Assembly (NCBI RefSeq): GCF_900000175.1
Contig: NZ_CWGJ01000006.1
Span: forward strand, 1 to 64,000
Source of the DNA: Estrella lausannensis
GTDB lineage: Bacteria > Chlamydiota > Chlamydiia > Chlamydiales > Criblamydiaceae
DNA length: 64,000 bases
Reading direction: 5' to 3'
Of this stretch, positions 1 to 8,418 are shown in pieces. Both the position numbers and the translations under genes were made by a program. Each line of letters opens with the position of its first letter. The first letter of the stretch is position 1. The notes under the pieces are model-generated. The model worked only from the letters and a program-made list of their open reading frames with translations. It did not search any database and was not told the origin of the DNA.

Positions 1-360
1 ATTTAAGTTTCCTTGAACAGTTTCCGAATTTGATCCATCTGGATATAAGGGGCTGTGTGTGGATGAATGAAATTACGGTACCTAATCATTTTTATTTGAT
101 GTATCTGGATATGGGTCCTTGAGCGTTGCCCGCATTTGACTCATTTGAATCTGTCGGTGTGCGAGAATGTTACCAGTTCAAGTCTGCTTGCGGGTTGTCC
201 GAATTTAAGTCATATGAAACTAACGAGGTGTATAAAGATTGTCGATTTAAGTTTCCTTGAACAGTTTCCGAATTTGATCCATCTGGATATAAGGGGTTGT
301 GTGTGGATGAATGAAATTACGGTACCTAATCATTTTTATTTGATGTATCTGGATATGGGT
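1..360 (+). repeat. 116-bp direct repeat inside LRR gene (1-116 and 245-360)
   Basis: Bases 1-116 recur at 245-360 with a single C/T difference. The offset is 244 bp, which is not a multiple of the 69-bp LRR unit nor of three, so the duplication destroys the reading frame. The duplicated block covers the end of the last LRR and part of the C-terminal cap. Confidence 0.9.
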
Positions 361-450
361 GTTGACTACGATCAGTTCTATGAAATAGAACCACAATATG
401 TGAAACGCCGTGTAAGGAATGGTCATTATGTGGGGGTGAGAATTCAATAA
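1..450 (+). pseudogene. Broken F-box/LRR gene, 3' part (array member 1)
   Basis: This is the 3' end of a leucine-rich-repeat gene that begins upstream of the window. From base 3 a reading frame encodes LRR sequence and stops at 120-122. At 117/118 the LRR text continues in the +1 frame (FLERCPHLTHLNL type) and runs to the stop at 448-450, ending with a C-terminal cap (NGHYVGVRIQ) like the caps of the neighbouring genes. The break coincides with a 116-bp duplication (1-116 equals 245-360 with one mismatch). Units are of the cysteine-containing type with about 23 residues. An ATG at 136 could start a 104-residue remnant, but it begins inside a repeat unit. I read this as a decayed copy of the genes downstream. 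Confidence 0.75.
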
Positions 451-720
451 CATTGGCTAATAAGCTCTCATAAAGCTGTTCGCGAACTCAAATCCATCGA
501 TTGCAGTTTGTGGGCGGTCTCCACAGAGGGCGTTTGTTTTCCGAGCCTCTTCAAGGCTTGGACAAGCGGACGCTCTTATTGTTCTTCCAACGTCTCTTCT
601 GAGTGTTTACGAAAGTGTTTTAAATTGGGTGCTTCGCAGAAACAGGTTGGCTCACGCAGGTTTCATTTACACTCCACACTTCCTGCAAGAATTTACGCTG
701 TAAAGCCCAGATAAATCAAT
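451..720. other. Intergenic region with decayed dispersed repeat
   Basis: No convincing gene. The stretches around 495-525 (gattgcagtttgtgggcggt) and 628-660 (gcttcgcagaaacaggttgg) resemble sequences at 12119-12255, 4050-4130 and 6084-6200, so this looks like a degenerate dispersed intergenic repeat. A short open frame at 508-714 has no protein-like features. Confidence 0.45.
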
Positions 721-802
721 AACTAGTTTTTTTGTTTTCGGTGTAAATCTAATCATTGTTTGCTTACAGTTGCATTTAAATTTAATGATTTAAAAGGTTT
801 TT
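721..802 (+). promoter_or_regulatory. Shared leader/promoter region of LRR genes
   Basis: These 82 AT-rich bases are repeated at 2307-2388 in front of the next LRR gene, with about seven differences. They end directly at each ATG with an AAAAGG element 6 bases before the start, a plausible ribosome binding site. TTGCTT near 760 and TTTAAT near 781 could form a sigma-66/70-like promoter. The conservation upstream of two genes is the main support; the exact boxes are a guess. Confidence 0.45.
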
Positions 803-2178
803 ATGCAATTCAATGCGATAGCTCCTGTTTTTCAAGCAATGATAGAATATCCATATGAAGAAGCTGGAGTTTGTCGAAGCCCCTCGCATACTTTTAATTT
901 TGGCCAAGATGCTTATCAGATTGAATATCTCAGCGATATGTCAAACTTGTTGCCTGAAAGTCCAACAGATGATGAAACCTCCTGGACTGGGGGTGCTCTA
1001 AAGGCAGCGGCTCTTTCCACCGTAGCAATTTCCTTGTTTAAGGTAACAAAGGCTCTGAGCAATCGCTATTTTGAATCTAAAGGATCTATGAGCCCCGAAT
1101 TGCCTCGGGATATTCACGTACTGACTGCAAAATATTTGAGCACAAAAGACCTGCTCGCGATGCGTCTAGTTTCTGCAGAGTTAAAAGCAGTCGCTGACAT
1201 GGAACTAATCGATCGATTGAATAACGGAAGCCTATTTCTTAACCATTTGCGACTTTATTCGCTGTCTTCTCTTATCGACTTTTTTGGCGACCGGGCAAAA
1301 TTTATCACTCGAATTCGTGTTCAGTACCCTCAGCACGTCGATCCAGCATTTGATATAACACGGCTTGGCCAAGTTTCGTTGCCTTCTCTTATCGACTTTT
1401 GTGGCGGTGTGGCTAAACGCATCGTCGGAAATCATAACCCTGAGTGCGTAGATCAACAATTTGATACAACATTGCTTGACCGATTTCCAAAGTTGACGCA
1501 CTTGAGTCTTGAGGATTTCAAGTTGAATACCGACTTGAGGTCTCTTAAGCATTGCCCGCATTTGACTCATCTGAGTCTGGAAGATCGCAATCTGATTGCC
1601 GACTTAAGCTTCCTTCAGTACTGTCCGAATTTAACCCGTCTGGATCTTAGGGGTTGCTACCGGATTGTTGATTTAGGCTTCTTTGAGTTTTGTAAGAATT
1701 TGACTTATTTGAATCTTGGGGGAAGCTACCAGCTCACTGACTTTAGCTTCCTTGAGCACTTTCCGAATTTGACTCATTTGGATCTGACCGATTGTGAGCG
1801 GATTAGCGACTTAAGCTTTCTTCAGTCCTAGGCTTCTTTGAGTTTTGTAAGAATTTGACTTATTTGAATCTTGGGGGAAGCTACCAGCTCACTGACTTTA
1901 GCTTCCTTGAGCATTGTCCCCATTTGACTCATTTGAGTCTGAATGACTGCAATCAAATTACCGACGTTAGCTTCCTGGCGAGTTGTCCTGAATTGACTCA
2001 TTTGGAGGTGAGATCGTGTAGACAGATTACTGACTTGAGCTTCCTTGGGCGTTGCTCTAAGGTAACTTATCTGGATCTCGGATCCTGCAGGCGGATTACC
2101 GACTTGAGTTTCCTTCAACACTGTCCGAATCTGAAAAGCTACAAGGATTGTGACGGCAGAATGGTGCAAATTCGATAA
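803..2178 (+). pseudogene. Frame-broken F-box/LRR protein gene (array member 2)
   Basis: The first frame (803-1831, 342 residues) encodes the conserved N-terminus MQFNAIAPVFQ, a hydrophobic segment (about residues 61-80), an F-box-like segment (ELPRDIHVLTAKYLSTKDLL, about 100-135), and then cysteine-containing LRRs, and stops at 1829-1831. LRR sequence continues in another frame from about 1828 to 2178 and ends in the family cap CPNLKSYKDCDGRMVQIR. The break lies at an 85-bp duplication (1674-1758 and 1829-1913). Together the parts form one gene of the same design as 2389-4026. Either the gene is inactivated, or the 342-residue N-terminal part is still made. The presence of a leader and terminator identical in type to those of intact genes suggests the damage is recent. 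Confidence 0.75.
1674..1913 (+). repeat. 85-bp direct repeat causing a frameshift (1674-1758 and 1829-1913)
   Basis: The two 85-bp blocks are identical and lie 155 bp apart. This offset is neither a multiple of three nor of the 69-bp LRR unit. The second copy enters directly after CTTCAGTCC and creates the TAG stop at 1829-1831. Confidence 0.9.
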
Positions 2179-2192
2179 TGTCCTCTTCCTAC

Positions 2193-2228
2193 AAAACCAT
2201 CCCTCAATTCCAGTTTGGGGATGGTTTT
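2193..2228 (+). terminator. Intrinsic terminator after LRR gene 2
   Basis: AAAACCATCCC at 2193-2203 pairs with GGGATGGTTTT at 2218-2228 (11 bp, 14-base loop) and runs into Ts. It sits 15 bases after the stop at 2178, as expected for a rho-independent terminator on the plus strand. Confidence 0.8.
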
Positions 2229-2306
2229 TAAAGAGGGCGTTTCCTTTGAGAGCTGTATCATCTCGTGCGTAGATGGACGTTCTCATTATTCTTTGAATTA
2301 CTTCTC

Positions 2307-2494
2307 AACTAGTTTTTTTGTTTTCGTTGTAAATCTAATTGTTGTTTGTTTATAGTTGCATTTAAATTAAATGGTTTAAAAGGTTTTTATGCAATTCAAT
2401 GCGATAGCTCCTGTTTTTCAAGCAATGATAGAATATCCATATGAAGAAGCTGGAGTTTGTCGAAGCCCCTCGCATACTTTTAATTTTGGCCAAG
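2307..2494 (+). repeat. Second copy of the LRR leader plus 5' coding block
   Basis: This corresponds to 721-908. The leader part differs at about seven of 82 positions, but the first 106 coding bases (2389-2494 versus 803-908) are identical. After GGCCAAG both sequences diverge. The pattern suggests gene conversion or exchange of the 5' coding block. Confidence 0.85.
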
Positions 2495-4026
2495 GTGCGT
2501 GTCAGATTGATTATCTCGGCGGTACGTTAAACCCGGTGCCTGAAAGTGCAACTGATCATGATCCTTCCTGGATTGGGGTTGCTCTTGGGGTAGCGGCTCT
2601 TTTCACCCTGGTAATTCCTTTGTTTGAGGTAGGAAAGACTTTGATGCGCCCCTCTCCTGATGATTTTGAATTCAAGGGATCATTGTGCTCTGAGTTGCCG
2701 CGAGATATTCACGTATTGACCGTAAAATATCTGGGTACAAGAGACCTTCTTGCGATGCGTTTAGTCTCCTTAGAGTTAAAAGCTGTCGCTGAAATGGAGT
2801 TAATCGATCGATTGAATAGCGGCACTATGTCTCCGAAGGATTTGCAAATCCATTCACTGCCCGCCCTTGCTGAGTATTTTGGCACCCAGGCAAAACGGAT
2901 CACCCGAATCCGATATGAGGATGTCAAGCAAGAGTTTAAAGTAGAGCTGCTAAGCCTATTTCCAAAGTTGAAAGAGTTGGATTTGACAGGCTGTGATTGT
3001 GTCGATACCTTAAGCTTTCTTGAGGATTATCCGCATTTGACTCATCTGAATCTGGGTAAATGCAAGCAGATCACCGACTTTAGCTTCTTAGAGCGTTGCC
3101 TGCATTTGACTTATTTAGGTCTGGGGAGTTGTAACCAGATTACCCACTTAAGTTTCCTTAAGTATTGCCCTAATTTGACTCATTTGCATCTGCATAACTG
3201 CAGGGAGATTACCGACTTTAGCTCCCTTGAGCATTGTCCGCATTTGACGCATCTGGATTTGGGGTGGTGCCATCAGATTGCCGATTTTAGTTTCTTAGAG
3301 CGCTGTCCGCATTTGATTTATCTGGATCTGACCGCCTGCAGGCAGATCACCGATTTTAGCTTTCTTGATCTTTGCCCTAATTTGACCTATTTGGATCTGG
3401 GAAGGTGCGAGCAGATCACCGATTTTAGCTTCTTGGAGCGTTGTCTGCATTTGACGCATTTGGTTCTGGCGGGTTGCTATCAGATTAGCAACTTGAGCTT
3501 CCTGAAGTATTGCCCTCATTTGACGCTTTTGGATCTGGGGAACTGTGACAAGATTACCGACTCTAGCTTTTTAAAGCGTTGCCCTAATCTAATTCATCTG
3601 AATCTATGGAATTGCTGGGGGATTACCGACTTTAGCTTCCTTCAGCATTGTGCGCAATTGACGCATCTCGGCCTGTGGGGGTGCAGGCAGATTACCGACT
3701 TAAGCTTCCTTGAGTATTGTCCGCACTTGACCCATCTGGATTTGGGGAGGTGCTATCAGGTTACCTACTTTAGCCTCCTTGGCTATTGTCCCCAGTTGAC
3801 GCACCTCGGCCTCGAGGGGTTAAGCCAGATTACTGACTCAAATGCCTACAGGTATATGATGGGGTTCGGCCAGACCAGTAACTTTAGCTTACTTGAGTAT
3901 TGTCCCGATTTGACCCATCTGGATCTGGGGGATTGCAGCCAGATTACCAACTTTAGCTTCCTTCAACATTGTCCGAATCTGAAAAGCTACTCAAGCGGCG
4001 GTTATCGTGAGTGGCTAAAAATATGA
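2389..4026 (+). CDS. F-box-like/LRR protein with membrane segment (array member 3)
   Basis: 545 residues. The N-terminus (1-60) is shared with the array neighbours. A hydrophobic stretch lies at about 61-80 (WIGVALGVAALFTLVIPLF). An F-box-like segment follows at about 102-140 (ELPRDIHVLTVKYLGTRDLL then MRLVS), and from about residue 190 there are some 14 cysteine-containing LRRs of 23 residues (pattern CPHLTHLDLGxCxQITDFSFLE) plus a C-terminal cap. This LRR type is the one found in FBXL/SKP2-like F-box proteins, where the F-box binds SKP1 and the LRRs bind a ubiquitination substrate. A host-directed effector role is therefore likely but inferred. One unit near 3830-3890 is altered (NAYRYMMGFGQTSN). 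The start is set by the shared leader and the AAAAGG site. A clear terminator was not found behind the gene. Confidence 0.85.
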   Translation: MQFNAIAPVFQAMIEYPYEEAGVCRSPSHTFNFGQGACQIDYLGGTLNPVPESATDHDPSWIGVALGVAALFTLVIPLFEVGKTLMRPSPDDFEFKGSLCSELPRDIHVLTVKYLGTRDLLAMRLVSLELKAVAEMELIDRLNSGTMSPKDLQIHSLPALAEYFGTQAKRITRIRYEDVKQEFKVELLSLFPKLKELDLTGCDCVDTLSFLEDYPHLTHLNLGKCKQITDFSFLERCLHLTYLGLGSCNQITHLSFLKYCPNLTHLHLHNCREITDFSSLEHCPHLTHLDLGWCHQIADFSFLERCPHLIYLDLTACRQITDFSFLDLCPNLTYLDLGRCEQITDFSFLERCLHLTHLVLAGCYQISNLSFLKYCPHLTLLDLGNCDKITDSSFLKRCPNLIHLNLWNCWGITDFSFLQHCAQLTHLGLWGCRQITDLSFLEYCPHLTHLDLGRCYQVTYFSLLGYCPQLTHLGLEGLSQITDSNAYRYMMGFGQTSNFSLLEYCPDLTHLDLGDCSQITNFSFLQHCPNLKSYSSGGYREWLKI

Positions 4027-4252
4027 TTTGTTTGTCGAAATTTGCCTCCTCTCAGGAACAGACTGTCTCACGTTGTTCATCTTTACAATCGGGGATCGTC
4101 CTCTCACTTCCTGAGACGGTGTTCATCTAGTACCCCTCAAAAACACATTCAGCTGGATATAGCGATACAGGGGACGTGTTTTTTAATTGTAGCATTAAAC
4201 ATTTCTTATATATAACTTTACCTAAAAAATTAATTTCTTTTGGGTTTCCTCT

Positions 4253-6049
4253 ATGCAATTTAATGCGATCACGCCGATTTATCAAGGGGAGACGACGCAC
4301 CCGTACGAGAAAGCCGGATTTTTACGAGGCGCCACGCATTTTTTCAATTTTGGCCAGGACGCGTATCAGATAGAATATCTCGATGGTAAATCTAACCTGG
4401 CACTTAAGAGTTCAACAGATCACAAACCCTCCTGGATTGGAATTGCTCTAAGGGTAGCGGCTCTTTTTACCTTGATCATCCCCCTTTGTGCACTGGCAGC
4501 GGCTTTGATTTACCGCACTCTCAATGATTTTGAATCTGCATGCCCAAAATTGCCTCGGGATATTCACATATTAACTGCAAAATATTTGAATACAAAAGAG
4601 CTGCTTACGATGCGGTTAGTTTCAACGGAGTTAAAAGCAGTCGCTGAAATGGAGTTAATCGACCGATTGAATAGCGGGACTATATCTCCAAACGAATTAA
4701 AACTTCATTCGCTGCCTTCGCTCATCGAATATTTTGGTGACCTAGCAAAACGGATCACCCGAATTCGGTATCAGGACGTAGAGCAACAGTTTGATATAAC
4801 GCTGCTCAGTCAATTTCCGAGGCTAACTCACTTGGATTTGTACGGTTGCACGCAGATTACCGATTTAAGCTCCCTTGAGCATTGTCCCGATTTAATCGAA
4901 TTGGATCTGAATTCGTGTGAGCAGATTACCGACTTAAGCTTCCTTGCATATTGTCCCAATTTAACTCATTTGGACCTGATATGGTGCGAACAGATTACTG
5001 ACTTGAGTTTCCTTGAGAGCTGTCCGAAGTTGACCTATCTGGATTTGGGAGGATGCTGGGAAGTTACCGACCTAAGCTTTCTTGAGTATTGCCCTCATTT
5101 GACTTTTCTCGGTCTTATGGGGTGCAGCCGGATTGTTGACTTTAGTTTCCTTCTGCGCTGCTTGAATCTAACTGATTTGGATCTGAGCAATTGCAAGCAG
5201 CTTACCGACGCAAGCTTTCTTGCACGGTTTTCAAATTTGACCCATCTCTATCTGATGGGGTGTAGGCGGATTGCTGACTTTAGCTTCCTTGAACACTGTC
5301 CGCATTTGACTGAGTTAGATCTGGGCAATTGCAGGCAGATTACTGACTTAAGCTTCCTTACACATTGTCCGCATTTGACTTATTTGAATTTGGGGGAGTG
5401 TGGGCAACTTACCGACTTGAGCTTACTGGCGAGTTGTCCGGAATTGAATGAGTTAAATCTGGCGCACTGCACGCAGACGACTGACTTTAGTTTTCTTGAA
5501 CATTGTCCGCATTTGACTGACTTGAATCTGGAGGGTTGCAGCCAGATTGCCGACTGGAGCTTTCTTGAGCGCTGCCCCTCTTTGACTCAGTTGAATCTGG
5601 AGGGGTGCGCCCAGATTATGAATCTGAGCTTCCTTGAGCGTTTTCCGCATTTGACGTATTTGAATTTGAGGGGATGCCGGCAGCTTACCGACTTGAGTGT
5701 CCTTGCCGATTGCCCGAAGTTGATGTGGTTGAGTGTGGGGTACTGTGACCAGATTATCGATTTTAACTTCCTTCAGCATTGTACGCAGTTGACTTATTTG
5801 GGTCTGGATCGCTGCCGTCAGATTATGGACTTCAGCTTCCTTGAGAGTTTTCCTCATTTGACAGACTTGAACCTGCAGGACTGTAGGCAGATTACCGATT
5901 TTAGTTTCCTTGCGAGCTGTCCAAATTTGATTCATTTGAACCTGCAGGACTGTCGGCAGCTTACCGATTGGAGCTTCCTTGAGCGACTTCCGAATCTGAA
6001 GAGCTACAGGTCTTGTGAGGGCGAATTGGTGAAAATTCGATCACGCTAG
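4253..6049 (+). CDS. F-box-like/LRR protein with membrane segment (array member 4)
   Basis: 598 residues, the longest intact member. The N-terminus (MQFNAITPIYQGETTHPYEK) is of a second type, shared with the gene at 6561. A hydrophobic segment (WIGIALRVAALFTLIIPLCA) lies near residues 62-85, and an F-box-like segment (KLPRDIHILTAKYLNTKELL, MRLVSTELKAV) near 99-135. Seventeen 23-residue LRRs and the cap LPNLKSYRSCEGELVKIR follow. Most units read x-L-T-x-L-x-L-x-x-C-x-Q-I-T-D-x-S-F-L-E, with phenylalanine replacing the first cysteine in a few. It likely forms a long solenoid for protein binding. The role as secreted or membrane-inserted effector is inferred from the eukaryotic-like architecture; no type III chaperone is adjacent. 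Confidence 0.87.
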   Translation: MQFNAITPIYQGETTHPYEKAGFLRGATHFFNFGQDAYQIEYLDGKSNLALKSSTDHKPSWIGIALRVAALFTLIIPLCALAAALIYRTLNDFESACPKLPRDIHILTAKYLNTKELLTMRLVSTELKAVAEMELIDRLNSGTISPNELKLHSLPSLIEYFGDLAKRITRIRYQDVEQQFDITLLSQFPRLTHLDLYGCTQITDLSSLEHCPDLIELDLNSCEQITDLSFLAYCPNLTHLDLIWCEQITDLSFLESCPKLTYLDLGGCWEVTDLSFLEYCPHLTFLGLMGCSRIVDFSFLLRCLNLTDLDLSNCKQLTDASFLARFSNLTHLYLMGCRRIADFSFLEHCPHLTELDLGNCRQITDLSFLTHCPHLTYLNLGECGQLTDLSLLASCPELNELNLAHCTQTTDFSFLEHCPHLTDLNLEGCSQIADWSFLERCPSLTQLNLEGCAQIMNLSFLERFPHLTYLNLRGCRQLTDLSVLADCPKLMWLSVGYCDQIIDFNFLQHCTQLTYLGLDRCRQIMDFSFLESFPHLTDLNLQDCRQITDFSFLASCPNLIHLNLQDCRQLTDWSFLERLPNLKSYRSCEGELVKIRSR

Positions 6050-6560
6050 GCGACAGCTCCCTACGCGAGTGTTCAGCAACTTAAGTCATGCGATTTCAGC
6101 TCATGGGGGTTCCCATGGCTTGGCAAATGGTCGCCTTAGAAGTCTCAAGCGGGCATTTGGTTCTTCGCAAAATCAGACTATCTTATGCAGGTTTCTCGAC
6201 GCCTTCCGATCGCCCTCTCACTTCCTGAGAAGGCGTTTATTTGATACCCCAAAAAAACTCTCCCTGCAGCAGGTCTCTGTCGCAAGTCATCTGATTGTCA
6301 GGAAGCCAAACGTGTAACTTCCGGATAGTCTGGTCGAATTGACGCCCTTTCCCAAGTCTTAATTGTCCTTGTCAATACAGCGCGCGATTACATCTTCAAT
6401 AATGTGGGCGCTGTTTATTTAATGAGGATGAACAGGTGAAAACAAGAGAATAGATTTATTTGGTAAAACCGGAGGTGAATTTTTATTTGGCAAGTTTTTT
6501 TATTGTTCTTCATTGTTATATTTAATATTATTGAATGCTAAAATAACAAAAAGAATTTTT
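6050..6560. other. Intergenic region between LRR genes
   Basis: About 510 bases without a convincing gene. It contains the terminator hairpin at 6199-6236 and sequences around 6084-6180 and 6205-6260 that resemble the spacers at 4050-4140 and 12119-12255. The last 80 bases before 6561 are AT-rich and probably hold the promoter of the next gene. Confidence 0.5.
6199..6236 (+). terminator. Hairpin after LRR gene 4
   Basis: ACGCCTTC at 6199-6206 pairs with GAAGGCGT at 6229-6236, followed by TTATTT. It lies 150 bases after the stop. A related but less perfect sequence follows the gene ending at 4026. It is probably a terminator. Confidence 0.5.
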
Positions 6561-7322
6561 ATGCAATTCAATCTGATATCCCCGATTTATCAGGGGGAGA
6601 CAAAGCACCCTTACGAGAAAGTTGGATTTTTAAGAGGGGCCACTCATTTTTTTAATTTTGGCCAAGATGCTTATCAGATTGAATATCTCGATGGTAAGTC
6701 AACTCTGGCTCTTAAGAGTTCCACAGATCATAAACCCACTTGGATCGGAATCGCCCTAAGGGTAGCGGCTCTTTGTACGGTCATAATTCCTTTGGTTGCT
6801 CTGGCGGCGACTCTGATTTACCGTGCTCTCAATCATTTTGAACCTGTAGGATCTTTATATCCCGAGATTCCTGGGGATATTCACGTTATCATTGCAAAAT
6901 ATCGGAATATAAAAGACTTGCTTGCGATGCGCTTAGTCTCACGAGAGTTAAAAACAGTCGCGGAGCTGGAGTTAATCGACCGATTGAATAGAGGGACCGT
7001 ATCCCCTGGTGATTTGCAACTCAACTCTTTGTCTTCCCTTATCGATTACTTTGGCGAGCGGGCAACATTGATCACCAGACTTCGGTATGAGGAATTTAGG
7101 GAAGAATTTGATGTAACTTTGCTAAGTCAATTTTCAAGGCTGAGAGAGCTGGGTTTGAAAGGCTATCAAGGTAATAACTTAGGTTTCCTAGCGAGTTGCC
7201 CGCATTTGACTCATTTGGATCTGACGGCTTGCAGGCAAATTACCGACTTTAGCTTCCTTGAGCTCTGTCCCCATCTAAGAAGCTACAGAGATTGTGAGGG
7301 CGGCTTGGTGCAACTACGGTAG
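6561..7322 (+). CDS. Short F-box-like/LRR protein (array member 5)
   Basis: 253 residues from the ATG at 6561. That start aligns exactly with the MQFN start of the paralogues; an upstream ATG at 6513 would add 16 unconserved residues. It keeps the N-terminal domain, the hydrophobic segment (WIGIALRVAALCTVIIPLVA) and the F-box-like segment (EIPGDIHVIIAKYRNIKDLL). Only about two LRR units remain before the family cap CPHLRSYRDCEGGLVQLR. It is therefore a contracted but in-frame member, which shows that unit loss preserving the cap is tolerated. Its N-terminus is closest to that of the 4253 gene. Confidence 0.8.
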   Translation: MQFNLISPIYQGETKHPYEKVGFLRGATHFFNFGQDAYQIEYLDGKSTLALKSSTDHKPTWIGIALRVAALCTVIIPLVALAATLIYRALNHFEPVGSLYPEIPGDIHVIIAKYRNIKDLLAMRLVSRELKTVAELELIDRLNRGTVSPGDLQLNSLSSLIDYFGERATLITRLRYEEFREEFDVTLLSQFSRLRELGLKGYQGNNLGFLASCPHLTHLDLTACRQITDFSFLELCPHLRSYRDCEGGLVQLR

Positions 7323-7461
7323 TGCTTTCTGAGACTCCTTCTAGAAAACCGTTTGCAAGCGCAAATCATGCGATTGCTTTTTCCTCTCTAGAGTCCATGG
7401 CTTAAATGAGCGTGCGCAAACGCGATTTTCAGAGAATGAATTAAGGGCCATTTTTCGGGTT

Positions 7462-8418
7462 TTAATTGGTCTCGTCAAAAGAGAGGGCGATCACATCGTC
7501 GATCTTGTGGATGTCGTGCCTCAGCATCATCAGCCGGTCAAAGCCTACTGCAACACCGCAGCAGTCGGGAAGGCCCTGTTCCAGGGCACTTAAGAAGTGC
7601 TCATCGATAGGCAGTGTTTTTTTTCCGCGCTCTAAGCGGAGCCTGTTGCTTTCGATGAGGCGCGCTCTTTGCTCTTTGGGGTCGGACAGTTCGTGGTAGC
7701 CGTTGGCGAGCTCAAGGCCCTTGTGATAGACCTCAAAGCGTTCTGCGACATCGTATTTACCATCTTTCACTTTTTTGGCAAGGGCAGCTTGGCTGCCGGG
7801 GTAGTGGGTGAGCACGAAGAGCTCGTCGTGAGGCAGTCTCGGCTCGATGTGGAGGGCGACTATCAGGTTCAGGAGAGAGTCCTTGTCATCTTTGACGTCA
7901 TCAGGGAAGTCGATCGAATGCTTTTGAAGAAACTGGGTAAGACCCTTCTCGTCGGTTTCAAAGGGGTCTAAGCCAGTCATCTCTTGGAATAGGTCTCGGT
8001 AGGTTTGGTAGACAGCGGGTGTGGGGCCGATAAAGAGGCGGATAAAGTCCAGCGTCTCTTCTATCATTTCACTGAAGGTGAAGCCAAGGCGGTACCACTC
8101 GGCCATCATGAATTCCGGCTGATGTTTTTTTCCGACTTCTCCGGCTCTATAAACGTGGCTAAGCTGAAAGATGTCGCCGCTGCCGCTGGCGAGAAGACGC
8201 TTCATGCCGTATTCTGGCGAGGAGAACAGATGTCTTCCATCATCGGTGGCGATTAAATCGATATGTTCGTCGACAGAGGTGCCTCGGGAGAGGGCAGGGC
8301 AGTCCACTTCCAGGAGATTGCGCTCATAAAAAAAAGACCGCGCCCTTTTAAGCATCAGGGAGCGGTCTTTTAATACATTGATTTTGTGTGCGAGACTAGC
8401 TTGCGACACGGGAGACAT
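7462..8418 (-). CDS. epmA: EF-P lysine ligase EpmA/GenX (lysyl-tRNA synthetase-like)
   Basis: 318 residues, close to the E. coli protein (325). It is a class II aminoacyl-tRNA synthetase catalytic domain without the anticodon-binding domain. Visible motifs are motif 2 (HVYRAGEVGKKHQPEFMMAE, then WYR) and motif 3 (GVAVGFDRLMML). The family joins beta-lysine to Lys34 of elongation factor P. It overlaps the efp stop by 23 bases and sits directly behind efp on the same strand, supporting substrate pairing. A strong terminator structure (8328-8371) lies in its 5' coding part. No EpmB (lysine 2,3-aminomutase) is in the window. A later start at the internal Met (MLKRARSFF) is possible, but the N-terminal length matches the family. 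Confidence 0.92.
   Translation of the reverse strand: MSPVSQASLAHKINVLKDRSLMLKRARSFFYERNLLEVDCPALSRGTSVDEHIDLIATDDGRHLFSSPEYGMKRLLASGSGDIFQLSHVYRAGEVGKKHQPEFMMAEWYRLGFTFSEMIEETLDFIRLFIGPTPAVYQTYRDLFQEMTGLDPFETDEKGLTQFLQKHSIDFPDDVKDDKDSLLNLIVALHIEPRLPHDELFVLTHYPGSQAALAKKVKDGKYDVAERFEVYHKGLELANGYHELSDPKEQRARLIESNRLRLERGKKTLPIDEHFLSALEQGLPDCCGVAVGFDRLMMLRHDIHKIDDVIALSFDETN
8328..8371 (-). terminator. Intrinsic terminator of efp embedded in epmA coding sequence
   Basis: On the minus strand AAAAGACCGC (8371-8362) and GCGGTCTTTT (8341-8332) form a 10-bp stem, followed by Ts to 8328 (eight in a row). The loop can form an extra CCCT/AGGG pairing. It lies 25 bases after the efp stop, the normal place for a terminator, but within codons of epmA that encode KDRSLMLKRARSFF. 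It should reduce read-through into epmA. Confidence 0.8.

Noticed and set aside
4176-4373. Open frame overlapping the start of the LRR gene at 4253
   Set aside because: It overlaps the conserved MQFN start in another frame and has no homologous counterpart before the other LRR genes.
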